DNA of 6,137 nucleotides from Prolixibacteraceae bacterium (GTDB lineage: Bacteria > Bacteroidota > Bacteroidia > Bacteroidales > Prolixibacteraceae): contig JAFGGF010000043.1 of NCBI GenBank assembly GCA_016930735.1, positions 1 to 6,137 on the forward strand, given 5' to 3'. A program made the translations under genes and the position numbers. Position 1 is the stretch's first letter; every line of letters starts with the position of its first letter. The notes below the pieces were generated by a model, which did not search any database, was not told where the DNA came from, and saw only the letters and a list, made by a program, of their open reading frames with translations. Positions 1-6,137 of this stretch are shown in pieces.

Positions 1-1
1 A

Positions 2-1210
2 CTGGATATGAATTTTTCGGCCGGAGTAAATACAGGAAATGAAGGGTTGTACTGGTTGTCGCGAATTAAGGAAATGAACAGGGACATACAGGTTGTAATG
101 CTTACAGCATATGGCGATGTTGAGTTAGCTGTAAAAGCCCTTAAACAGGGGGCTACCGATTTTATAACCAAACCCTGGGACAACGAAAAATTAAAATCGA
201 CGTTAATTAATGCCTTAAAAATTTATCAATCGAAAAAAGAAATTAAAAAGCTCAAACAAAAGGAAAGTGCATTAAAACAGGAAATCTGCAATACAAAATA
301 TTTCATTGTTGCAAAATCACCGCAAATGGTGGAAATTATGAATCTGGTTCATAAAGTTGCCCAAACCGATGCCAATGTATTGATTACAGGTGATAACGGA
401 ACCGGGAAAGAACTGATTGCACGTGAGTTACACAGGTTATCAAAGAGGTCGGGCGAAATTATGGTCACTGTTGATATGGGGGCAATTACTGAAACCCTTT
501 TTGAAAGTGAATTGTTCGGACATAAAAAAGGTGCTTTTACAGATGCACGGGAAAACCGCACAGGAAAAATTGAAAATGCAAATGGAGGAACTTTATTCCT
601 GGATGAAATAGGGAATTTACCGGTACACCTGCAACCCAAACTTTTATCAGTATTACAAAACAGGGTTGTTACACCCATAGGCTCCAATAAAAGCGTTCCG
701 ATTGATATCAGGTTAATATGTGCCACAAACCGCGACCTGGGTAGCATGGCTGCAAACGGATTGTTCCGTGAAGACCTGCTTTACCGTATAAATACCATCC
801 AGATTGAAATTCCTCCTTTGAATGAAAGGAAACAGGATATTCTGGCCATTGCCGAATATTTCCTCCAGATTTACAGCAACAAATACCGGAAACCTGATCT
901 AACAATAAACACACAGGCCCAGGCAAAACTCACGAATTATAAGTGGCCCGGAAACGTCAGGGAATTGCAGCATACCATAGAAAAGGCTGTAATCCTTTCG
1001 GATAAAAAAACACTGACTCCCGATAATTTTTTCTTCAAACCAATTATTTATGAACAGGATGAGGTTTTTGACGGAACACTCGAAGAAATGGAAAAGAAAA
1101 TGATTTCCACTGTTTTGCGGAAAAACAGCACAAACTTTTCGGCTGCTGCCGAACAACTGGGAATTACCCGCCAGACCCTGTATAACAAAATGAAAAAATA
1201 CAACCTTTAA
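2..1210 (+). CDS. Sigma-54-dependent response regulator, NtrC type (5' end outside window)
   Basis: This is a DNA-binding transcription activator of a two-component system. It is expected to be phosphorylated by the kinase encoded next to it and to use ATP hydrolysis to open sigma-54 promoters. Numbering from the ATG at base 8, the receiver remnant covers residues 1-65, with conserved T33 and K55 (KPW). The phosphoacceptor Asp lies just before that ATG (LDM, bases 2-10), so the gene begins upstream and base 8 is not the start; roughly 50 residues are missing. A charged linker (70-95) leads to the AAA+ domain: Walker A GDNGTGKE (128-135), GAFTDA (175-180), Walker B GGTLFLDE (193-200), arginine-finger region FREDLLYR (253-260) and sensor II GNVRE (315-319). 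A Fis-type helix-turn-helix ends the protein (about 356-400). GAFTDA replaces the usual GAFTGA; from memory this is common in Bacteroidota homologues. Family assignment is secure; the target genes are unknown. Confidence 0.96.
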   Translation: MDMNFSAGVNTGNEGLYWLSRIKEMNRDIQVVMLTAYGDVELAVKALKQGATDFITKPWDNEKLKSTLINALKIYQSKKEIKKLKQKESALKQEICNTKYFIVAKSPQMVEIMNLVHKVAQTDANVLITGDNGTGKELIARELHRLSKRSGEIMVTVDMGAITETLFESELFGHKKGAFTDARENRTGKIENANGGTLFLDEIGNLPVHLQPKLLSVLQNRVVTPIGSNKSVPIDIRLICATNRDLGSMAANGLFREDLLYRINTIQIEIPPLNERKQDILAIAEYFLQIYSNKYRKPDLTINTQAQAKLTNYKWPGNVRELQHTIEKAVILSDKKTLTPDNFFFKPIIYEQDEVFDGTLEEMEKKMISTVLRKNSTNFSAAAEQLGITRQTLYNKMKKYNL

Positions 1211-1219
1211 TACATAAGG

Positions 1220-2557
1220 ATGGCATTACGAAGCTATTATACAAATATAATAATCAGGGTGTGCCTGTTGGTTTTATCTTCACTTGGCATCGGCTGGTTG
1301 CTTTTCAGCCAGAAATCATATATAGGATGCATTTTTATTGGTTTTATCTTCACCATTCAGGTATTTGAACTTATTTATTACCTGAACCGGACAAACCGGA
1401 AAATTGCATTTTTTTTTGATGCCATCCGCAACGAAGATTCCACACTGAATTTCCCGGAAAGAACCGGGAACAAATCATTGAACGAACTGAACAGCAGTTT
1501 AAATAAGGTCAATGAATTAATAAAAGTGATCAAATTTGAATTACAGGAACAGGAACAGTATTTTAAAACAATCCTTGAACATGTTTCAATTGGCATTTTA
1601 ACATATAACGAAAGAGGTGTAATTTTCCTTTCAAACACAGCAACCAAAAAAATGCTGAATTATGAACACCTTACACATATCGACCAGATTAAAAAAATTG
1701 ATCAGAAACTTTATCTGACTTTAAAAGATTTGAAACCCGGCGATATGAGGTTGACAAGTTTCAACAACGGGCATGACATTGTACAATTTTCATTAAAATC
1801 CACATTATTTAAAACTTCGCAGGAAAATTTACAACTTGTTACAATTCAAGATATTAAAAATGAATTGGAAGCAAAAGAACTCGAATCATGGATTAAGCTT
1901 ATCAGGGTTCTGACTCATGAAATAATGAATACAATTGCCCCTATCACTTCCCTGTCTCAAACTATTCTGGAATATTTTAAAAATCTGAATGGAAACGTCC
2001 CGGACAAAAAAATCATTTCGAATACCATAAAAGGATTGGAAGTTATTAATGAAAGGGGTATCGGGTTGATTGGATTTGTAGAATCATACAGGAAACTGAC
2101 CCGCCTGCCTCAACCGGATAAAAAACCTGTTAAAATAAACGAATTATTTGACAGGACAATAACACTTATCAATGTTGAATCCAATGGTCAGGAAATAAAA
2201 ATGAGTAGTATTGTTGATCCTTCCGACCTGGAGATATTTGCCGACGGGAAACAAATTTCGCAGGTTTTGATAAACCTGGTAAAAAATTCAACTGAAGCTC
2301 TGAAAAATGTAACTGAAGGAGAAATTACACTCGAAGGTAAAATTAACGATTACGGGCGCCCGCAGATTACTGTTACCGATAATGGACCCGGAATTCCGCA
2401 GGAACTTGCAGATAAAATTTTTATTCCGTTTTACACAACAAAAGAATCAGGTTCAGGTATAGGATTAAGTTTATCGAGGCAAATTATGCAGTTGCATGGT
2501 GGTAGCCTGAAATTCAAAAGCCAGAAAGGAATAACTTCCTTTATTATTACTTTCTGA
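1220..2557 (+). CDS. Membrane sensor histidine kinase, NtrY-like
   Basis: This is the likely partner kinase of the preceding sigma-54 regulator: nine bases separate the genes and both read in the same direction, so one transcript is expected. The 445-residue protein has two membrane helices at the N-terminus (about 8-29 and 34-55) with almost no periplasmic loop, which suggests it senses a membrane or cytoplasmic cue. Next come a HAMP-like/coiled linker (60-112) and a PAS-like domain (about 113-212). The dimerisation/phosphotransfer segment has H233 in THEIMNTIAP. The ATPase domain shows an N-box (NLVKNSTEAL, 352-361), G1 (DNGPGIP, 387-393), F-box (FIPFYTTK, 401-408) and G2 (GSGIGLSLS, 411-419). 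The H-box lacks the usual proline of HExxxP, giving HEIMNTI; I recall this as typical of Bacteroidota kinases paired with NtrC-like regulators. AAGG directly abuts the ATG, too close for a classical ribosome binding site. The ligand cannot be told from the sequence. Confidence 0.95.
   Translation: MALRSYYTNIIIRVCLLVLSSLGIGWLLFSQKSYIGCIFIGFIFTIQVFELIYYLNRTNRKIAFFFDAIRNEDSTLNFPERTGNKSLNELNSSLNKVNELIKVIKFELQEQEQYFKTILEHVSIGILTYNERGVIFLSNTATKKMLNYEHLTHIDQIKKIDQKLYLTLKDLKPGDMRLTSFNNGHDIVQFSLKSTLFKTSQENLQLVTIQDIKNELEAKELESWIKLIRVLTHEIMNTIAPITSLSQTILEYFKNLNGNVPDKKIISNTIKGLEVINERGIGLIGFVESYRKLTRLPQPDKKPVKINELFDRTITLINVESNGQEIKMSSIVDPSDLEIFADGKQISQVLINLVKNSTEALKNVTEGEITLEGKINDYGRPQITVTDNGPGIPQELADKIFIPFYTTKESGSGIGLSLSRQIMQLHGGSLKFKSQKGITSFIITF
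1268..1353 (+). repeat. Pair of exact 16-bp direct repeats inside the kinase gene
   Basis: The 16-mer TTGGTTTTATCTTCAC occurs at 1268-1283 and again at 1338-1353, a shift of 70 bases. The copies are read in different frames (LVLSS in the first membrane helix, IGFIFT in the second), so protein-level similarity does not explain them. Recombination or slippage between them would delete 70 bp and shift the frame. It may be coincidence in low-complexity, membrane-coding DNA. Confidence 0.6.
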
Positions 2558-2626
2558 TTTTTTACAAACCTGAATTCTTTTCTGATAATAATTCAACCGA
2601 TTAAAATCCGGAAAAACCGTGTTAAA

Positions 2627-3268
2627 TTATTCCTGATTTATGGCAATAAAATAATAGCTCGTTTTTTCAGCTTTTACATCATAAGTGTACATTTCTTCTT
2701 TTTGAGTATAAAAAAACGAAAGCAGGGCAATGTCACCGGCACAAAACAAACTGTGAAGGCACATAAGTAAAATAAAAAAATAAACGGCCGGGCTGGCAAT
2801 AAATATAATGATTCCAATAACTGATACTATTTTTATAACTACCAATGGAGCCAGTGCCAGTATTTTAAACTGATTCCGGTTTAAAACAAACTGATCTGCT
2901 TCAGCATAAAACATCAGTTTTTTCCAGTAGGCTCCGTAATTTACTTTTTTGACTCCAATAAATTTATAGGCTGCCCCGTGAATCAATTCATGTATAATGA
3001 TTAAAACCGAAAATCCGAAAATCAGAGCAGCCAAAGAATATTTTAAAGGGGTAAAAATCCCATTAAAGGCTTTAATCACACTTAATCCGATTATTAAAAC
3101 TCCCAAAACAACCATTCCGGTTTGATAAAACAGATACAGCCTGACTATCCTTGACTTATTTTGTAAATGCGATATTACAAATTCCTTTATCTCGCTGTGT
3201 TTTAAGGTCTTTGCCAATTCAAATTTGTCACTGCTATTTAGTTCGTGTATCGAGGGAATGATTTTCAT
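2627..3268 (-). CDS. DUF3267-type membrane protein, putative zincin metalloprotease
   Basis: This 213-residue integral membrane protein carries HELIH at residues 93-97 (bases 2978-2992). That is the HExxH zinc-binding and catalytic motif, here at the cytoplasm/membrane edge of a hydrophobic helix. Four hydrophobic stretches are seen: about 48-66, 76-96, 136-158 and 160-186. Within the last, H172 and D179 (CAGDI) are candidates for the remaining metal ligand. This layout matches the DUF3267 putative zincin family, which resembles site-2-type proteases; no substrate is known to me. The start codon overlaps the stop of the upstream flippase gene as ATGA, so the two are probably translationally coupled. 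The C-terminus (about 187-213) is polar and probably cytoplasmic. Fold and family are likely; protease activity is inferred only from the motif. Confidence 0.85.
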   Translation of the reverse strand: MKIIPSIHELNSSDKFELAKTLKHSEIKEFVISHLQNKSRIVRLYLFYQTGMVVLGVLIIGLSVIKAFNGIFTPLKYSLAALIFGFSVLIIIHELIHGAAYKFIGVKKVNYGAYWKKLMFYAEADQFVLNRNQFKILALAPLVVIKIVSVIGIIIFIASPAVYFFILLMCLHSLFCAGDIALLSFFYTQKEEMYTYDVKAEKTSYYFIAINQE

Positions 3269-4710
3269 TTTTTATAAAAAATAATGTTGAATAAGTTTTT
3301 CAGGCTGATAAGTTTTATTAAAAATGCTGTCAAAACACTTACTCCAACCAGCGTGGCAAACCCATAAAACCAATTAGTAATTTTTGCTGTCAGGAATCCA
3401 AGGAATACAACTAAAATAACAAAAGCTGCCAGCCTTAAAATGTATTTCCAGTTTATTTCCAGTTTAAAAATAATTACTGCAATAGCCATTTGTGCAACGG
3501 CGGTTATAAATTGAGTTGTTAAACTGGCATATGCTGAACCCAAAGCCAGGAACTTAGGAATCAGGATAATATTTAAAACAATATTGAGCACCATTCCTGC
3601 TGATGCCATAATATTCAATTGTTTCAGGCTTCCATTTGCTGTAAGCAGCGTACCAAAAATATACGAAGTCATGATGCCGAGAAGCCCTATCATCAGAATT
3701 CCAAGAATCCTGGCAGATTCATTTGAATTTGAATGATACAGAACCTGCATTATTTCCTTATTGTAAAATACACATGAAACTGCGACAACGATAGCAGGTA
3801 CAATAATCAGAGAATGCGACAGGTGGACCATGGAACCCACATTTTCCCTGTCCTTGATCATTTTCGCAAAAATAGGTAATAACAGTCCGGCCACTAAAAA
3901 TCCAAAATTGGCAACGACATCAAGTAATCTGAAAGCCTGAGCGTAAATTCCTGCCTGCTCATCACCCAATTTACCCGGCAGCAAACGTTCAATTAGTACA
4001 GAATCGATCCGGTTATAAAATGCCATCAGAAAAATCAGGATTGCATACGGGTACGACTTCTTTAAAAAAACGAGGAAAAACCTTCGGTTGAATCTTATGG
4101 TAATTTTTCCAGATTTCGACAGCACCATAAGGAAAGTAACTACAACTGTTAACAAATAAGAAGCCGTTTGCGCATACACAAACATTTCAATGGTAAAATC
4201 CCTTTTTAAGATATTGGTAAAAAGCAGGATCCCACAGATAATAATCATGATGGAACGGTCAAGTACAGAGATCAGGCTGTCGGTCCTGAAAAAATGTAAA
4301 GCACTGATATTTGACCTCAGATACAAAATAAAAGAGATCAGAAACTGGTTAAAAATCAAAAAGAAAAGCAGTTGAAACTGAACTTTGTCGTAACCAATAA
4401 TAAAAGCAACAATCAGGCAAACAAAAGCATAAAAAAGAGATAATACGAACTTTAATCCGATAATATTCGATAAGTGTTTGGTGAGCAGAAAGTTATGCTG
4501 TGCTATATTCCTGTTGTTAAAATTATTAATTCCGACATCAAGCAGTATATTCAGAATTACCGAAAAATTGAAAAGCGCAAAATACAAACCGAAACTCTGA
4601 TCGCCTACAACATTTTGTACCGTTCGTTCAATTCCAAAAACATAAAATGGTTTAATCAGAATATTGAGGAATATCAGCAATATCAGATTCGTTACAAACT
4701 TCCTTTTCAA
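3265..4710 (-). CDS. Polysaccharide/oligosaccharide flippase, Wzx-like (MOP superfamily)
   Basis: This is a 481-residue, highly hydrophobic protein with about 12-14 membrane helices, the size and profile of Wzx/RfbX-type flippases. These move undecaprenyl-linked glycan units across the inner membrane for capsule, O-antigen or exopolysaccharide assembly. The N-terminal helix followed by the text IERTVQNVVG (27-36) and the segment YNRIDSVLIERLLPG (about 228-242) are typical of the polysaccharide biosynthesis protein group in Bacteroidota. The start is TTG at 4710-4708. The frame is closed by TAA at 4746-4744 and has no ATG or GTG between, while AGAGGG sits just upstream as an unusually good ribosome binding site. 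The protein beginning MKRKFVTNL fits the family start. Its stop overlaps the start of the metalloprotease gene (ATGA), and it is divergent from a glycosyltransferase gene, supporting a glycan role. The substrate cannot be predicted from sequence. Confidence 0.92.
   Translation of the reverse strand: MKRKFVTNLILLIFLNILIKPFYVFGIERTVQNVVGDQSFGLYFALFNFSVILNILLDVGINNFNNRNIAQHNFLLTKHLSNIIGLKFVLSLFYAFVCLIVAFIIGYDKVQFQLLFFLIFNQFLISFILYLRSNISALHFFRTDSLISVLDRSIMIIICGILLFTNILKRDFTIEMFVYAQTASYLLTVVVTFLMVLSKSGKITIRFNRRFFLVFLKKSYPYAILIFLMAFYNRIDSVLIERLLPGKLGDEQAGIYAQAFRLLDVVANFGFLVAGLLLPIFAKMIKDRENVGSMVHLSHSLIIVPAIVVAVSCVFYNKEIMQVLYHSNSNESARILGILMIGLLGIMTSYIFGTLLTANGSLKQLNIMASAGMVLNIVLNIILIPKFLALGSAYASLTTQFITAVAQMAIAVIIFKLEINWKYILRLAAFVILVVFLGFLTAKITNWFYGFATLVGVSVLTAFLIKLISLKNLFNIIFYKK
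3444..3465. repeat. Exact 11-bp tandem duplication in the flippase gene
   Basis: ATTTCCAGTTT is present twice head to tail (3444-3454 and 3455-3465) within the 3' part of the flippase gene, coding for FKLEINWKY on the minus strand. The unit is not a multiple of three, so the two copies are read in different frames. The reading frame is intact. It may be a fixed slippage event or chance. Confidence 0.55.
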
Positions 4711-4806
4711 AATCCCTCTTTCTTTTCCGGTTTTAATTACATGTTAAAAGTAATAATTTTTTATCCAGACTTCGTACATTTACCAAATAATTGAATTAAA
4801 TCGAAC
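4711..4806. promoter_or_regulatory. Divergent intergenic region expected to hold two promoters
   Basis: These 96 bases separate the flippase gene (leftward) from the glycosyltransferase gene (rightward), so promoters for both are expected here. Weak matches to the Bacteroidota -7 box TAnnTTTG occur as TACATTTA at 4775-4782 on the plus strand and TACTTTTA at 4752-4745 on the minus strand. Each has A in place of the final G, and neither has a convincing -33 element at the usual spacing. The presence of promoters is inferred from gene layout; the exact boxes are uncertain. Confidence 0.35.
4714..4719 (-). promoter_or_regulatory. Ribosome binding site deciding the TTG start of the flippase gene
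   Basis: Read on the minus strand, AGAGGG ends three bases before TTG (4710-4708). It is the best Shine-Dalgarno-like match in the window. Together with the lack of any in-frame ATG or GTG before the upstream stop codon, it supports the TTG start. Confidence 0.5.
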
Positions 4807-5931
4807 ATGGTAATTGCTGTGAACACACGTTTGCTTTTAAAAGGCAAATTGGAAGGGATCGGGTGGTTTTCGCTTGAAACTTTAAAAAGGATCACAAGAG
4901 AACATCCTGAGCATAAATTTATATTCATTTTTGACCGGCCATTTAATAAGGATTACATCTTCTCAGACAACATCACACCGGTTGTGGTTAATCCACCTAC
5001 CAGGCACCCTTTTTTATGGTATTTGTGGTTTCAGTTCAGAATCCCCGGAATCCTCAGAAAATACAAAGCTAATGTATTCCTTTCTCCTGACGGGTACCTT
5101 TCGTTAAGGACAAAGGTTCCACAGGTAGCTGTAATCCACGATATTAACTTTGTTCACCGCCCTGGAGACCTCCCCTGGTTAACTTCAAAATATTATAACC
5201 GGTATTTCCCGAAATTTGCGAGAATAGCCAGAAGAATCGCTACGGTTTCATACTATTCAAAAGAAGATATTACCCGTTCGTTCAAAGTCGATTACGACAA
5301 AATAGATGTGGTTTATGACGGAATCAACCAGATTTTTACTCCCACTTCGGAACAGGAGCAAATTAAAACCCGGAATAAATATTCAGAAGGCAAACCCTAT
5401 TTCCTTTTTGTCGGAGCTTTACATCCCAGAAAAAATATCAATGGCCTGCTCAATGCATTTGATGCATTTAAAAGTTTTGAACAGAACGATATTAAGTTGC
5501 TGATAGTTGGAAGTGAGATGTTTAAAACCGGGGAAATTTTTACGACCTATGAAAATATGCGAAGCAGGGAGGATGTAATTTTTACAGGAAGGGTTCCATC
5601 CGAAGAATTGCATCAGATTTTTGGTGCTGCCCTTTCGCTTACATTTGTGCCGTATTTTGAAGGATTTGGTATTCCTGTTGTGGAAGCAATGAGTGCCGGA
5701 ATCCCGGTAATCTGTTCCAACACAACTTCACTTCCCGAAGTTGGCGGTAATGCAGTTTTTTATATCGATCCGTATAAAACAGATCAGATTACTGATGCAA
5801 TGATTACTATTTCCAAAGATGAAAACCTCAGAAAAGGGCTGGTTGAAAAAGGATTTATCCAGAAAAATAAATTCAGTTGGGATGAAACAGCCCGTAAACT
5901 CTGGATGTGTGTAGAGAGGGCTTTGCAGTGA
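4807..5931 (+). CDS. Glycosyltransferase family 4 (GT-B fold)
   Basis: This 374-residue cytoplasmic enzyme is predicted to transfer a sugar from a nucleotide-sugar donor to a growing glycan or lipid acceptor with retention of configuration. The N-terminal acceptor domain shows the glycine loop KGKLEGIGWFS (12-22) and the HD pair (H111, D112). The C-terminal donor domain opens with FLFVGALHPRKN (199-210), where R208 and K209 would contact the donor phosphates, and continues with GRVPSEEL (261-268). The EX7E motif is E285...E293 within FEGFGIPVVEAMSAG, followed by SLPEVGG (308-314), usual for donor binding. Length is normal for the family and the gene is intact. The ATG at 4807 has no Shine-Dalgarno site, common in Bacteroidota. 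Placement beside a flippase suggests it builds a surface polysaccharide. Similar proteins are often labelled mannosyltransferase, but the sugar cannot be decided here. Confidence 0.95.
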   Translation: MVIAVNTRLLLKGKLEGIGWFSLETLKRITREHPEHKFIFIFDRPFNKDYIFSDNITPVVVNPPTRHPFLWYLWFQFRIPGILRKYKANVFLSPDGYLSLRTKVPQVAVIHDINFVHRPGDLPWLTSKYYNRYFPKFARIARRIATVSYYSKEDITRSFKVDYDKIDVVYDGINQIFTPTSEQEQIKTRNKYSEGKPYFLFVGALHPRKNINGLLNAFDAFKSFEQNDIKLLIVGSEMFKTGEIFTTYENMRSREDVIFTGRVPSEELHQIFGAALSLTFVPYFEGFGIPVVEAMSAGIPVICSNTTSLPEVGGNAVFYIDPYKTDQITDAMITISKDENLRKGLVEKGFIQKNKFSWDETARKLWMCVERALQ

Positions 5932-5933
5932 TG

Positions 5934-5958
5934 CCCCTCCAGACCTCCCCTTGGGGAG
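5934..5958. repeat. GC-rich mirror repeat plus hairpin, Bacteroidota-type intergenic repeat
   Basis: Three bases after the glycosyltransferase stop comes CCCCTCCAGACCTCCCC (5934-5950), a perfect 17-bp mirror repeat centred on G5942. It overlaps an inverted repeat CTCCCC-TT-GGGGAG (5945-5958), which as RNA can fold into a short stem closed by a CUUG tetraloop. The minus strand has four G-runs (4, 2, 2, 4). The element stands out against AT-rich surroundings. From memory, similar CCCTCC/CTCCCC...GGGGAG elements are dispersed between genes in Bacteroidota genomes; only one copy is in this window. No T-run follows, so it is not a standard intrinsic terminator. Confidence 0.6.
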
Positions 5959-6027
5959 TAGAAAAGTAATGTATTACAAAAGAATATAATAATAATTAAA
6001 GTAAAATCTCAAACTAGTAATATAACA

Positions 6028-6137
6028 GTGGATTTAATTTATCACCATTCTGAAAATCAAAAAGAATCTCCTTTTAATGAGAAAATAAAAAGTATATCAA
6101 AGGATAATAAAATCTTTTTGGTTTCGCCATATATAAC
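6028..6137 (+). CDS. N-terminus of an unidentified protein, possibly phospholipase D-like (cut by right edge)
   Basis: An open frame runs from 5962 to the end of the window without a stop. The only standard start codon in it is GTG at 6028, giving about 36 residues (VDLIYHHSENQKESPF...). ATT/ATA codons further upstream could extend it, and no ribosome binding site is visible, so the start is uncertain. The segment ending KIFLVSPYI resembles the first beta-strand of phospholipase D-like domains, which often reads I.IASPYI; the catalytic HxK motif would lie beyond the window. About 21% of bases from 5961 onward are G or C, well below the preceding gene, which suggests a different origin such as an accessory or transferred gene. 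It could also be a gene remnant. The product call is a weak inference. Confidence 0.4.
   Translation, partial: MDLIYHHSENQKESPFNEKIKSISKDNKIFLVSPYI

Noticed and set aside
349..747. 132-codon open frame on the minus strand opposite the response regulator
   Set aside because: It lies wholly within the AAA+ domain coding sequence, shows no domain or hydrophobic pattern, and is explained as a shadow of a well-conserved gene.
2594..2611. Possible bidirectional terminator between the convergent kinase and zincin genes
   Set aside because: The stem (CCGATT against AATCCGG) needs a bulge, is only five or six pairs, and lacks a T-run on either strand.
3428..3470. Short tandem duplication as a phase-variation switch in the flippase
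   Set aside because: Only two 11-bp copies and an intact frame; two copies are too few for a convincing contingency locus.
4474..4794. 106-codon open frame on the plus strand opposite the flippase N-terminus
   Set aside because: It is antisense to conserved flippase sequence, has no recognisable motif, and would fill the region needed for divergent promoters.
5945..5958. Hairpin as an intrinsic terminator of the glycosyltransferase gene
   Set aside because: The stem is real but short, and the following sequence (TAGAAAAGTAATG) has no T-run; better described as part of the repeat element.
5969..5989. ATG at 5969 as start of a gene after the repeat
   Set aside because: It reads six codons (MYYKRI) and stops.

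Overview
The window looks like a chromosomal stretch from a member of the Bacteroidota, probably Bacteroidales/Marinilabiliales-like. This rests on the AT-rich coding sequence, weak or absent Shine-Dalgarno sites, a sigma-54 regulator of the Bacteroidota type (GAFTDA loop, receiver text LDMNFSAGVNTGNEG), a partner kinase with a HEIMN H-box, and a GC-rich intergenic repeat of a kind I associate with this phylum. The taxonomic call is inference from protein flavour, not from a marker gene.

Left part (1-2557, + strand): a two-component operon. The first gene is an NtrC-type sigma-54-dependent response regulator whose start lies outside the window. Its phosphoacceptor Asp is encoded at bases 5-7. 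Nine bases after its stop begins a membrane-bound, NtrY-like histidine kinase. The regulated genes are not visible here.

Middle (2627-4710, - strand): a Wzx-type lipid-linked polysaccharide flippase that starts at TTG, followed with an ATGA overlap by a small membrane protein carrying HELIH (DUF3267-type putative zincin metalloprotease). This pair converges on the kinase gene.

Right (4807-5931, + strand): a GT4-family glycosyltransferase, divergent from the flippase across a 96-bp region. Flippase and glycosyltransferase suggest a small surface-glycan locus, or the edge of a larger one. Three bases after the glycosyltransferase stop there is a GC-rich 17-bp perfect mirror repeat fused to a CUUG hairpin. 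After it the base composition falls to about 21% GC (38 of 177 bases, against 64 of 170 at the end of the glycosyltransferase). A new open frame runs off the right edge and may be the N-terminus of a phospholipase D-like protein.

No RNA genes, insertion sequences, CRISPR arrays or clear intrinsic terminators were seen. Most of the window is ordinary. The least explained points are the flippase-metalloprotease coupling, the mirror-repeat element, and the AT-rich gene cut by the right edge.
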